A stretch of DNA of 64,000 nucleotides, taken from contig NZ_CP020330.1 in assembly GCF_002043005.1 (NCBI RefSeq), forward strand, positions 2,126,001-2,190,000, read 5' to 3'. Made by a program: the position numbers and the translations under genes. Below the pieces are notes generated by a model. That model did no database searches. It was not told where the DNA came from and saw nothing but the letters and a program-made list of their open reading frames with translations. Positions 7,988-16,416 of this stretch are shown one piece after another. The DNA is from Martelella mediterranea DSM 17316 (GTDB lineage Bacteria > Pseudomonadota > Alphaproteobacteria > Rhizobiales > Rhizobiaceae). How positions within the stretch are numbered: the first letter of the stretch is position 1; every line of letters begins with the position of its first letter.

Positions 7988-9604
7988 ATGCTGGATATGC
8001 TCATGCGGTGCATCGTGCCGATCGCCGCCGCCTTTTTCACCGTCATTGCGATTGCCACGGGCTGGTTCTGGATCCTGCTGATCACCATTCCGTTGCTGGC
8101 GATCGCCTTCTATGACTGGTTCCAGTCGTCCTGGACCATTACCCGCAACTATCCCGTTGCCGGCCGCATACGCTGGATCGCATTGTCGCTGCGGCCTTTC
8201 ATCCGCGCCTATGCGGTGGAGGATGACACCCACGGCACGCCCTATTCCTATGCCGCGCGGCAACTGATCCGGACGCGGGCGCATGGTCTTTCCGACACGG
8301 TGCCCTTCGGCACGGAACTTGAGGTCTACGAGGATCCGCATCACTGGATCTCCCATTCCATGGCGCCGCATACCGATCCCGATCGCTCGCCGCGCGTCAC
8401 GGTCGGCAACGAGCAGTCGTCCAAGCCCTATGAGGCGTCGATCCTCAACATCTCGGCTATGAGCTTCGGCGCGCTTTCGGCCAATGCCGTGCGCGCGATG
8501 AATATCGGCGCGAAGACCGGCGGGTTCTACCAGGACACCGGCGAGGGCGGGCTCAGCCGCTACCATCTCGAACATGGCGGCGACGTGGTCTGGGAAATCG
8601 GCTCCGGCTACTTCGGCGCGCGCGACAAGGATGGCCATTTCGATCCCGAGAAGTTTCGCGACAAGGCCGCCAATGACGCCGTCAAGATGACCGAGATCAA
8701 GGTCAGCCAGGGCGCCAAGCCCGGCCATGGCGGCATGCTGCTCGGCTCCAAGGTCACGCCCGAGATCGCCGAGGTGCGCGGCGTACCGGTCTACCAGAAC
8801 TGTCTGTCGCCGCGCGGCCACTCTGCATTTTCGACGCCTGTGGAGATGCTCGAATTCGCGGCCAAAATGCGTGATCTTTCCGGCGGCAAGCCCGTCGGCA
8901 TCAAGTTCTGCGTCGGCCAGCCGCATGAGCCCTTCGCGCTGGTCAAGGCCATGCTTTCGACCGGCATCTATCCCGATTTCATCGTGATCGACGGCGCCGA
9001 GGGCGGCACGGGTGCTGCCCCGCTGGAGCTTGCCGACTGGGTCGGCATGCCGCTCTGGGACGGGCTGATCATCATGCGCAACGCGCTTGTCGGCGCGGGC
9101 GTGAAGAAGCATGTCCGTCTTGCCGCCAGCGGCAAGGTGTTCTCCGGCATGGGGCTTGCGCACAACCTCGCGCTTGGCGCTGACTGGTGCAATGCGGCCC
9201 GCGCCTTCATGATGTCGGTCGGCTGCATCCAGGCGCAGCGCTGTCACACCGGCACCTGTCCCACCGGCGTCACCACCCAGGACAAATGGCGCCAGCGCGC
9301 GCTTGTGCCGGAAGAGCAGGGCGCCAACGCCGCCCGCTTCCACAAGAAGACCGTAGAGGCGCTGTCGGAAATCGTGGCCGCCTGCGGTTATGCCCATCCG
9401 CAGGACCTGCAGCCGCACCACATCATGCACCGTCTCGGCTCGCATGACGCCGTGCCGCTCGACAAGCTGCATACCTTCCTGCCGGAAGGCGTGCTGGTGG
9501 ACGACCCCGATTCGACGCTCTACGCCGACTGGTGGCGGGCGGCGAGCCCGGACAGTTTCCGCCCCGCCGCCGACCTGGTGCGGATGCGCGCCAGCGCGGG
9601 CTGA
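7988..9604 (+). CDS. FMN-binding glutamate synthase family protein
   Basis: A 538-residue protein with two N-terminal membrane-spanning segments (about residues 5-40) followed by a TIM-barrel like the synthase domain of glutamate synthase. Visible marks are ISAMSFGALSANAVRAMN, the GGFYQDTGEGGLSRYH flavin and 2-oxoglutarate region, and QAQRCHTGTCPTGVTTQ, whose cysteines match the 3Fe-4S cluster positions. There is no glutamine amidotransferase domain, so it is not a complete GltB. The electron donor and substrate of this membrane-tethered family are unknown. AGGGGAGG precedes the ATG. It is monocistronic and ends before a hairpin. Confidence 0.88.
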   Translation: MLDMLMRCIVPIAAAFFTVIAIATGWFWILLITIPLLAIAFYDWFQSSWTITRNYPVAGRIRWIALSLRPFIRAYAVEDDTHGTPYSYAARQLIRTRAHGLSDTVPFGTELEVYEDPHHWISHSMAPHTDPDRSPRVTVGNEQSSKPYEASILNISAMSFGALSANAVRAMNIGAKTGGFYQDTGEGGLSRYHLEHGGDVVWEIGSGYFGARDKDGHFDPEKFRDKAANDAVKMTEIKVSQGAKPGHGGMLLGSKVTPEIAEVRGVPVYQNCLSPRGHSAFSTPVEMLEFAAKMRDLSGGKPVGIKFCVGQPHEPFALVKAMLSTGIYPDFIVIDGAEGGTGAAPLELADWVGMPLWDGLIIMRNALVGAGVKKHVRLAASGKVFSGMGLAHNLALGADWCNAARAFMMSVGCIQAQRCHTGTCPTGVTTQDKWRQRALVPEEQGANAARFHKKTVEALSEIVAACGYAHPQDLQPHHIMHRLGSHDAVPLDKLHTFLPEGVLVDDPDSTLYADWWRAASPDSFRPAADLVRMRASAG

Positions 9605-9686
9605 ACCTGCCGGTCCGTTCGGCAAGGCCGCCGTTTGATCGGTTCCGGTTGCAATTTGGACGCAATGCCGACGAATTTAAACGTAA

Positions 9687-9717
9687 GGCGCGAAACCGAT
9701 TGACTCGGTTTCGCGCC
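9687..9717 (+). terminator. Hairpin after gltB-like gene
   Basis: A perfect 13-bp stem (9687-9699 with 9705-9717) with a 5-base loop. There is no T-run, so it may act as a weak terminator or RNA-stabilising end. Confidence 0.5.
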
Positions 9718-9819
9718 CGTTCAAATAATTGAAGCCGAATATTGCATATTCACTGTAGTAAGCCAGCAGGGGTGGTCGGCTGCACTCGTTGAAGCGCATT
9801 GAGCTAAGGGGGATTTTCT

Positions 9820-11427
9820 ATGGCGATGCGACGCGAAATCGGGCTGATCGGACTGACATTTGTCGCGGTCGGCGGTGTTCTGGGCTCCGGCTGGTTGTTT
9901 GCTCCGCTTGATACGGCGCAGCTGGCGGGACCCGCCTCCATCATAGCCTGGCTGATCGGCGCGGTGGCGATGCTTCTGATCGCGCTCACCTATGCCGAAA
10001 ACTCCACGCTGTTTCCGATCGCCGGCGGCATCGCCCGCATTCCGCAGTTCTCCCACGGCCGGTTGCTGGCGCTCGCCATGGGCTGGAGCGCCTGGGTCGG
10101 CTATTGCACCACCGCGCCGATCGAGGTGAAGGCCTCGCTCGGCTATGCCTCATCCTATCTGCCGTGGCTGACAAACAGTGCCGGCGGCCTGACCGTTTCC
10201 GGCTATCTCGCCGCCGCCGTGTTCCTCGCGGTGCTAACGGTCATCAACGTCTTCGGGGTGGCGTGGTTCGCCCGTATCAACACCGCGATGACATGGTTCA
10301 AGCTGTTCGTGCCGGTGGTGTTCATCGTGGTCATCGTCGCGGCCCGGTTCGAGCCCTCGAACTTCACCTCCGCCGGCGGTTTCGCGCCGTTCGGCGTTCC
10401 CGGCATTTTCGCCGCCGTTTCCACCGGCGGGGTCGTGTTCGCCTTCATCGGCTTCCGCCATGCGATCGACCTTGCGGGCGAGGTGCGCAATACCCAGCGG
10501 GTGATTCCGCTGGCGCTGATCCTGTCGGTGCTGATCTGCCTTGCGATCTATGTCGGCCTGCAGATCGCCTTCGTCGGCGCCATCGACCCGGCATCGCTTG
10601 CGGGCGGCTGGCAGACGATCGAGGCGACCCATGAACTCGGTCCGCTTGGCGCGCTGGCAACCTCGATCGGGGTGTTGTGGCTGCTCAGCATGCTGAATGT
10701 CGCCGCCGTGATATCGCCCGCCGGCAGCGGCCTCGTCTCGGTCAGCTCGAATGCGCGTCTGGCGCTGGCGATGTCGAACAATGGCGTGTTTCCGCGCCTG
10801 TTCGCCAAGCTTAACGAATTTGGCGTTCCGCTCTGGGCGCTGATCCTGAACTATGTGGTGGCGCTGTTCATGCTGATCGTGCTGCCGTTCCAGCAGATCC
10901 TGGCGCTGAACAGCGCGGCGGTCGTACTGTCGTTCATCGCCGGCCCGGTTTCCATGGTCGCCTTCCGCTATCTCGCGCCCAATGCGCGCCGGCCCTTCGT
11001 GGTGCCGGCCGCGGGCTTCGTCGGCGCCGTCGCCTTCGTGATCGCGAGCCTGATGATCTTCTGGTCCGGCTGGAGCACGATCTGGCTTCTGCTGGCGCTG
11101 CTTGCCGTCGGCGCGGTGCTGTTCCTGCTGCGCTTCGCGGTGATCGGCCGGGAGGATCTGGAGCCGAAGAGCGCGGTCTGGTTCGGCATCTACATGGCCG
11201 GCATCGCCGTCATCTCCTATCTTGGCGGCTATGGCGGCGGTCTCGGCGTTATCCCGCACCCGCTCGATTCAGTGCTGGTCGGCCTGTTCGCCGTGGTGAT
11301 TTTCCTGATGGCCGTCCGCGGCCGCGTCTCCCAGGAGGTCTTCGACCGCTTCCGCCACGAGCAGCACGAGATCGAACGCCAGGAATATGACGGCGACGAC
11401 ATCGAGGACGCGATGACGCGGGAGTAA
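9820..11427 (+). CDS. APC-family amino acid permease
   Basis: A 535-residue inner-membrane transporter with about twelve hydrophobic segments. The start REIGLIGLTFVAVGGVLGSGWLF has the glycine-rich first helix of the amino acid-polyamine-organocation family, and GFRHAIDLAGEVRNTQRVIP matches the conserved helix 6-loop region. The C-terminal ~40 residues are charged and acidic (HEQHEIERQEYDGDD) and should lie in the cytoplasm. Substrate cannot be predicted. It has its own transcription unit and ends in a strong terminator at 11455. Confidence 0.88.
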   Translation: MAMRREIGLIGLTFVAVGGVLGSGWLFAPLDTAQLAGPASIIAWLIGAVAMLLIALTYAENSTLFPIAGGIARIPQFSHGRLLALAMGWSAWVGYCTTAPIEVKASLGYASSYLPWLTNSAGGLTVSGYLAAAVFLAVLTVINVFGVAWFARINTAMTWFKLFVPVVFIVVIVAARFEPSNFTSAGGFAPFGVPGIFAAVSTGGVVFAFIGFRHAIDLAGEVRNTQRVIPLALILSVLICLAIYVGLQIAFVGAIDPASLAGGWQTIEATHELGPLGALATSIGVLWLLSMLNVAAVISPAGSGLVSVSSNARLALAMSNNGVFPRLFAKLNEFGVPLWALILNYVVALFMLIVLPFQQILALNSAAVVLSFIAGPVSMVAFRYLAPNARRPFVVPAAGFVGAVAFVIASLMIFWSGWSTIWLLLALLAVGAVLFLLRFAVIGREDLEPKSAVWFGIYMAGIAVISYLGGYGGGLGVIPHPLDSVLVGLFAVVIFLMAVRGRVSQEVFDRFRHEQHEIERQEYDGDDIEDAMTRE

Positions 11428-11454
11428 TCCTGTCGACCTGCCAATATGCCTGAG

Positions 11455-11483
11455 CCGCCCGTTGCTATCGACGGGCGGTTTTT
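11455..11483 (+). terminator. Rho-independent terminator after APC permease
   Basis: CCGCCCGT (11455-11462) pairs with ACGGGCGG (11471-11478), followed by five T residues. Confidence 0.85.
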
Positions 11484-11507
11484 ATGTCACTTCTCTGGCC
11501 CGGGAAA

Positions 11508-11903
11508 TCAATGCCGGCTGCCGGCGTCATAGGGCGAATCCAGCGAGAAGGCGGGGATGTCGATCTTGAGGAGGCGATTGTCGGCGGTCCTGGCGATATA
11601 GTGGCCGACCATGATGCCGGAGGGCGTGTCGAGGGGAGCGGCGGACTGGTAGGCGTAGCGCGCGCCCGGTTCGATCGTCGGCTGCTTGCCGGCGATGCCG
11701 CTGCCCGACACGGTCTCGACAATGCCCTCCGCATTGGTAATCGTCCAATGGCGGGAGAGGATATCGATCCGTTCCGCGCGGTGATTGACGATTTCGATGT
11801 CATAGGCCCAGACAAAATGCCTGTCTTCCGGCATCGAGTGGCCATCAAGGAAGCTCGGCCTGACGCTGACCTCGATATCGTTGGTTATTGCCCTGTAGGC
11901 CAT
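11508..11903 (-). CDS. apaG: Co2+/Mg2+ efflux protein ApaG
   Basis: A 131-residue all-beta protein of the DUF525/ApaG family. Marks are AYRAITNDIEVSVRPSFLD at the start, FVWAYDIEIVNH, LLSRHWTITNAEG-like WTITNAEG and GIMVGHYIARTADN. The frame stays open for ~55 codons upstream, but the ATG at 11903 preceded by GGGGGA gives the family N-terminus and length. Despite the common name, its biochemical role is not settled; it is linked to cobalt and magnesium tolerance. It lies 64 bases downstream of metZ on the same strand and may be co-transcribed. Confidence 0.9.
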   Translation of the reverse strand: MAYRAITNDIEVSVRPSFLDGHSMPEDRHFVWAYDIEIVNHRAERIDILSRHWTITNAEGIVETVSGSGIAGKQPTIEPGARYAYQSAAPLDTPSGIMVGHYIARTADNRLLKIDIPAFSLDSPYDAGSRH

Positions 11904-11967
11904 TGGCATCCCCCGGCGACGGCCAGCGCGGTTGCGATCGCGCAACCGCTCATCAGGGCAATGTGGC

Positions 11968-13152
11968 TCAAGCTGGCAATTTCGCAAGGGCCTGGGCGAA
12001 ATCCTCGATGAGGTCGTCGGTATCCTCGATGCCGGCCGAGAACCGGATGGTGCCGCCGGTGATGCCAAGTTCGAGGCGGGCTTCCTCCGCGAGGTTCTTG
12101 TGCGTCGTGGTCGCCGGATGGGTGATCAGGCTCTTGGCATCGCCGAGATTGTTGGAGATCGAGACGATGTCGAGCTTGTCCTGCAGCGCGAATGCCGCCT
12201 CCTTGCCGCCCTTCAGCTCAAAGGCGATCAGGGTGGAGCCGGCGGCCATCTGCTTCTTCACGATATCGGCCTGCGGATGGTCGTCGCGGCCGGGATAGAT
12301 GACGCGGGCGACCTGTTTCTGGTCGGCCAGGAAATCGGCGATCCGGCCCGCGCTTTCCGTCTGCTGGCGCACGCGGAGCGGGAAGGTTTCGAGCCCCTTC
12401 AAGAGCAGCCATGCATTGAACGGGGAGAGCGCGGGGCCGGTATGGCGGAAATAATCCTGCAGCTCTTCCTCGATCCATTCCTTCGACGACAGCACGATAC
12501 CCCCAAGGACCCGGCCCTGACCGTCGATATGCTTGGTCGCGGAATAGACCACGATGTCGGCGCCAAGTTCCAGCGGCTTCTGGTAGAGCGCCGTGGCGAA
12601 CACATTGTCGACCACGGTGCGCGCGCCGGCCTGTTTGGCGAGTGCCGCGACGCCGGCGATATCGACCACTTCCAGCGTCGGGTTGGTGGGGCTTTCGAGG
12701 AAGAACAGCTTGGTATTCGGCCGGATCGCGGCTTCCCAGTTGGCAAGGTCGCGGCCATCAACCAGCGTGCATTCGATGCCGTATTTCGGGGCCAGCGTTT
12801 CGACCACCCAGCGGCAGGAGCCGAACAGCGCGCGGGCCGCGACGATATGATCGCCGGCCTTCAACTGGCACAGGATCGCGGCGGAAACGGCGGCCATGCC
12901 GGAGGCGGTGGCGCGGGCATCCTCCGCACCTTCCAGCGCGCACATGCGTTGCTCGAACATCGCATTGGTCGGGCTGCCGTAGCGGGCGTAGATGAAGCCT
13001 TCTTCCTCGCCCTTGAAACGGGCCTCGGCGGCGGCGGAATTCTCGTAGAGAAAGCCCTGGGTGAGGAAGATGCCCTCCGACATTTCGCCATACTGCGAAC
13101 GGAGGCTGCCGCCGTGAACGAGCTTGGTCTGAGGACGCCAGGACTTTTTCAT
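11968..13152 (-). CDS. metZ: O-succinylhomoserine sulfhydrylase MetZ
   Basis: A 394-residue PLP enzyme of the Cys/Met metabolism family. It makes homocysteine directly from O-succinylhomoserine and sulfide. The PLP lysine is K207 in VVYSATKHIDGQG; ARYGSPTN binds the cofactor of the neighbouring subunit and LESPTNPTLEV completes the site. Of two adjacent ATG codons the second (13152) is best spaced from GGAGAG. Upstream lie a SAM-II riboswitch and a terminator, so methionine or SAM excess should turn it off. A cystathionine gamma-synthase is a possible misreading, but the riboswitch context and sequence favour MetZ. Confidence 0.92.
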   Translation of the reverse strand: MKKSWRPQTKLVHGGSLRSQYGEMSEGIFLTQGFLYENSAAAEARFKGEEEGFIYARYGSPTNAMFEQRMCALEGAEDARATASGMAAVSAAILCQLKAGDHIVAARALFGSCRWVVETLAPKYGIECTLVDGRDLANWEAAIRPNTKLFFLESPTNPTLEVVDIAGVAALAKQAGARTVVDNVFATALYQKPLELGADIVVYSATKHIDGQGRVLGGIVLSSKEWIEEELQDYFRHTGPALSPFNAWLLLKGLETFPLRVRQQTESAGRIADFLADQKQVARVIYPGRDDHPQADIVKKQMAAGSTLIAFELKGGKEAAFALQDKLDIVSISNNLGDAKSLITHPATTTHKNLAEEARLELGITGGTIRFSAGIEDTDDLIEDFAQALAKLPA

Positions 13153-13167
13153 CATATCTCTCCAAAC

Positions 13168-13195
13168 AAAAAAACCGGTCGCCAAGGGACCGGTT
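13168..13195 (-). terminator. Terminator in the metZ leader
   Basis: AACCGGTC and GACCGGTT form an 8-bp stem (13173-13180 with 13188-13195) with a 7-base loop, followed on the minus strand by a run of seven T (13168-13174). It sits between the riboswitch and the metZ ribosome site, as expected of an attenuator. Confidence 0.75.
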
Positions 13196-13199
13196 CACC

Positions 13200-13258
13200 C
13201 GGCCTTTTAGCTAGTTGTTTAACGTGGCTGCAAGCCGACCGGCCAAATCACCACGGGT
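13200..13258 (-). ncRNA. SAM-II riboswitch (metZ leader)
   Basis: On the minus strand the leader contains CGTGGTGATTTG, then GGCTTGCAGCCACGTTAAA and GCTAAA in the order of the SAM-II pseudoknot aptamer, a class found mainly in alphaproteobacterial methionine genes. GGCTTGCAGCC and CGTGG/CCACG supply the stems. A terminator hairpin lies just downstream, so binding of S-adenosylmethionine may act on transcription as well as translation. Confidence 0.92.
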
Positions 13259-13266
13259 ATAAAGGC

Positions 13267-13295
13267 GGCATAATCCCTATAAGCGCTTGCGTCAA
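13267..13295 (-). promoter_or_regulatory. Promoter of the metZ riboswitch transcript
   Basis: On the minus strand TTGACG (13290-13295) and TATGCC (13267-13272) are 17 bases apart and place the transcript start just before the aptamer. Confidence 0.45.
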
Positions 13296-13334
13296 TTCTG
13301 AAAGCTTGGTTTTGTCGCCCGACAGGAGCAAAAC

Positions 13335-14423
13335 ATGTCACAAAAGCCCGGAATTCTGGCAGATCGCGCGATCGCCAGCCTGTTTGAGAACGGAAATCTG
13401 ATCGCCGGCGCACCGCGCGATCACGACCAGATCCAGCCCGCGAGCCTCGATCTGCGGCTCGGCGCGAAGGCCTATCGCGTCCGCGCAAGCTTCCTGCCCG
13501 GGCCCGGCCACAAGGTCGAGGACAAGCTGTCCCGCCTCAGCATGCATGAGATCGACATTACCGAGGGCGCGGTGCTGGAGACCGGCTGCGTCTATATCGT
13601 GGAACTGATGGAGGCGTTGAAGCTTAAGGACGGGCTGTCGGCCTCGACCAATCCGAAAAGCTCCACCGGCCGCCTCGATATCTTCACCCGGGTGATCTCC
13701 GATTACGCCCAGGAATTCGACATCATCCCGGCCGGCTACGAGGGCCCGCTCTATCTCGAAATCTCGCCGCGCACCTTCCCGATCATCGTCCGACAGGGAT
13801 CGCGGCTGTCGCAGATCCGCTTCCGCACGGGGCAATCCGTTCTCACCGAGGCAGCGCTTCTGGCGCTCCATGAGCGCGAGACGCTGGTGGCGAGCGAGAT
13901 GCCGAATGTCTCCGGCGGCGGGATCGCGCTGTCGATCGATCTGGCGGGCGAGGGGCTGGTCGGCTATCGCGGCAAGCACCATACCGGCGTGATCGATGTC
14001 GACCGCAAGGCCGGTTACGACATTCTCGATTTCTGGGAGCCGATCCATGGCCGCGGCAAGGGCGAACTGATCCTCGATCCGGATGAATTCTACATTCTGG
14101 TCTCGCGCGAGGCCGTTCACGTGCCGCCGCTCTGTGCCGCCGAGATGACGCCGTTCGATCCGCTGGTGGGCGAATTCCGGGTGCATTATGCCGGCTTTTT
14201 CGATCCCGGCTTCGGCCATGCGGGCGCCGGCGGCAAGGGCGCGCGGGCGGTGCTGGAGGTGCGCAGCCACGAGGTGCCGTTCATCCTCGAACACGGACAG
14301 ATCGTCGGCCGGCTGATCTATGAGAACATGCTGGAAATGCCCGAGACCCTTTATGGCGCGGGCCTCGGCTCAAACTATCAGGCGCAGGGCCTGAAGCTTT
14401 CCAAGCACTTCAAGGCCGGATGA
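13335..14423 (+). CDS. dcd: 2'-Deoxycytidine 5'-triphosphate deaminase (double-domain form)
   Basis: A 362-residue protein, about twice the length of E. coli Dcd (~190). The N-terminal half has QIQPASLDLRLG and STNPKSSTGRLDIFTRV, with the arginine/serine and glutamate-type active-site motifs of dCTP deaminases; the C-terminal half (LILDPDEFYILVSREAVHVPP, then DPGFGHAGAGGKG) repeats the fold. This fused form is common in Rhizobiales. It makes dUTP for dTMP synthesis. ACAGGAG precedes the ATG. It is divergent from metZ, with the promoter and riboswitch region in between. Confidence 0.88.
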   Translation: MSQKPGILADRAIASLFENGNLIAGAPRDHDQIQPASLDLRLGAKAYRVRASFLPGPGHKVEDKLSRLSMHEIDITEGAVLETGCVYIVELMEALKLKDGLSASTNPKSSTGRLDIFTRVISDYAQEFDIIPAGYEGPLYLEISPRTFPIIVRQGSRLSQIRFRTGQSVLTEAALLALHERETLVASEMPNVSGGGIALSIDLAGEGLVGYRGKHHTGVIDVDRKAGYDILDFWEPIHGRGKGELILDPDEFYILVSREAVHVPPLCAAEMTPFDPLVGEFRVHYAGFFDPGFGHAGAGGKGARAVLEVRSHEVPFILEHGQIVGRLIYENMLEMPETLYGAGLGSNYQAQGLKLSKHFKAG

Positions 14424-14463
14424 GCGGATCAATTCTGCGTTGCGGCAGGCCTTGCGGCCGTGC

Positions 14464-14754
14464 TCAGTAGAGCCGCGGCATGACGCCGGTGAGGATCAGG
14501 CGCTGCAGGAAGAACACGATCAGAAGCACGATCACCGGCGAGATGTCGATCCCGCCGAGATTGGGCAGGAAATTGCGGATCGGCCGGTAGACCGGCTCGG
14601 TGACCGCGTAGAGCCCGCGCCCGATCGAGTTGATGAACGGGCTGTGTGCATTGATGATGTTGAAAGCGTAGAGCCAGGAGAAAATGGCGCTGGCGATGAT
14701 CACCCACTTATAGATTTCAAGTGCGTAGTAAATCGTCTCGAACAGCGCGATCAT
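14464..14754 (-). CDS. YggT family membrane protein
   Basis: A 96-residue inner-membrane protein with two YggT repeats: LYAFNIINAHSPFIN followed by TEPVYRPIRNFLPNLGGID, flanked by two long hydrophobic helices. Homologues are linked to osmotic tolerance and cell-division machinery, and the chloroplast relative to cytochrome assembly; the function here is open. The ATG at 14754 has GGGAG six bases upstream, better than the in-frame start at 14784. It converges with dcd. Confidence 0.85.
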   Translation of the reverse strand: MIALFETIYYALEIYKWVIIASAIFSWLYAFNIINAHSPFINSIGRGLYAVTEPVYRPIRNFLPNLGGIDISPVIVLLIVFFLQRLILTGVMPRLY

Positions 14755-14877
14755 GAAGGACTCCCGTTTTTTCCTTGCAAACATTTAGACATTCAATTCT
14801 AAACGAGCAAGGGGCGGCGGGTTTTGTCCGGTATTTATTGCCGGTTGCGCCCTCAGCGCAATGTGTCTCCCGAAAGC

Positions 14878-15160
14878 TTATCTAATACCAAGGACCGATG
14901 ATTAGGACCCATATGATGCGCGCTGGAATGGCTATCCGAGTAGGAAAACACCGCAGAGCGATGCTTGAGCATCGCGCGAGGATTTTGACGCCCTCGGGGG
15001 CCATTCCAGCCGCACCCTTTCAGGGCCGGGCGCTTTTGAAAGCCTGCGTCGTTGAAAGTCCTCGCCGTAGCTATGGCTACGACTGCGGCTTTCGCCTAGC
15101 CGGCTTTCAAAAGCGCTCCGGTCATATGGGTTCTAATCATCGGTCCTTGGTATAAGATGA
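14878..15160. repeat. 283-bp palindromic intergenic element with 39-bp terminal inverted repeats
   Basis: The ends 14878-14916 and 15122-15160 are inverted repeats, identical at 36 of 39 positions, built on ATACCAAGGACCGATGATTAG and ACCCATATGA. Inside are further perfect stems: 14923-14932 with 15000-15009, 14958-14965 with 14968-14975, 15030-15044 with 15102-15116, and 15066-15071 with 15076-15081. No open reading frame of interest lies within, so it resembles a non-autonomous miniature element (MITE-like). Its right end includes the start codon of the MFS gene. I know similar palindromic elements from rhizobial intergenic DNA but cannot name this family. Confidence 0.8.
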
Positions 15161-16416
15161 CCCTGTCCCAGTCCGGCGCACGCTTCGATGCCTTCCGCCA
15201 CAAAGGCTATTCGCTCTATTTCTTCTCGCGGTTTCTCGGCACGTTCGCGGTTCAGATCGTGTCCGTCGCCGTCGGCTGGCAGATGTATGACGAGACCGGA
15301 AACGCCTTCTATCTCGGTCTGATCGGCCTGTTCCAGTTTCTGCCGGCGTTGCTTTTGACGCTGGTGACCGGCACTGTCGCCGACCGCTACAACCGCCGGA
15401 TGATCGCGGCGATCTGCTTTGCGGTGGCCACCGCCTGCGCCGCCTGCCTTCTGGCGATCACAGTGCTCGGCCTGTTCTCGCCCTGGCCTGTGTTCGCGCT
15501 TCTGGCGCTCTTTGGTACGGAACGCGCCTTTTCCGGCCCGGCACTGCAGTCGCTCGCGCCGAACCTGGTGCCGGAGAAGGATCTCGCCAATGCGATCGCC
15601 TGGAACTCCTCGTCCTGGCAGATCGCCTCGATCGTCGGCCCGGTCGCTGGCGGCCTGCTTTACGGCGGCGGCGCGACGCTTGCCTATTCCTCCGCGCTCG
15701 CTTTGTTCGCCGCCGCCACGGTGCTGATGCTGACGGTGCCGAAGCCGAGCCAGCGCCGCCCGGCCAGCGCGGTCACGCTCAACACCATTCTCGCGGGCTT
15801 TCGCTTCATCACCTCGGAAAAGGTGGTGCTCGGGGCGATCTCGCTCGATCTGTTCGTGGTGCTGCTGGGGGGCGCGGTGGCGCTGATGCCAGTCTTTGCC
15901 CGCGACATTCTGGATCTCGGCCCGTGGGGCCTCGGGTTGTTGCGCGCGGCCCCCGGTTTCGGCGGCGTGCTGGTCGCGCTGCTGCTTGCCAGCGTGCCGA
16001 TCCGCCACCATGCCGGCTATTACATGTTCGCCGGCGTGGCGATCTTCGGCCTTTCCACCGTCGTCTTCGGCCTGTCCGAAAGCGCCTGGATTTCGATTGC
16101 CGCACTCGCCGTCATGGGCGGGGCCGACATGATCTCGGTCTATGTCCGCGAAACGCTTATCGCGCTGTGGACGCCGGACGAGTTGCGCGGCCGGGTCAAC
16201 GCCGTCAACATGGTGTTCGTCGGAGCCTCAAACGAACTTGGAGAGTTTCGCGCCGGCACGATGGCGCATGTCATCGGCGCCGTGCCGGCGGTGGTCTTCG
16301 GCGGGGTGGGGTCGCTGGCGGTCGCGGTGATCTGGGCCGCGAAGTTCACCAAACTGCGCAAGGTCGACAGCCTGGAGACGCCCGAGCACCTGCTGGGCGA
16401 ATCGGATCAGCCCTGA
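15157..16416 (+). CDS. MFS transporter (drug/enterobactin exporter-like)
   Basis: A 419-residue polytopic transporter with about twelve helices. GWQMYDETGNAFYLGLIGLFQFLP and GTVADRYNRRMI match the helix 1-3 region of the MFS group that includes EntS and multidrug exporters. The start codon lies within the last four bases of the palindromic element upstream and no normal ribosome site precedes it (CTTGGTATAAG), so translation may depend on the RNA structure. Its end overlaps the convergent amidotransferase gene by 10 bases. The substrate is unknown; export of a small molecule is the most likely role. Confidence 0.82.
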   Translation: MTLSQSGARFDAFRHKGYSLYFFSRFLGTFAVQIVSVAVGWQMYDETGNAFYLGLIGLFQFLPALLLTLVTGTVADRYNRRMIAAICFAVATACAACLLAITVLGLFSPWPVFALLALFGTERAFSGPALQSLAPNLVPEKDLANAIAWNSSSWQIASIVGPVAGGLLYGGGATLAYSSALALFAAATVLMLTVPKPSQRRPASAVTLNTILAGFRFITSEKVVLGAISLDLFVVLLGGAVALMPVFARDILDLGPWGLGLLRAAPGFGGVLVALLLASVPIRHHAGYYMFAGVAIFGLSTVVFGLSESAWISIAALAVMGGADMISVYVRETLIALWTPDELRGRVNAVNMVFVGASNELGEFRAGTMAHVIGAVPAVVFGGVGSLAVAVIWAAKFTKLRKVDSLETPEHLLGESDQP

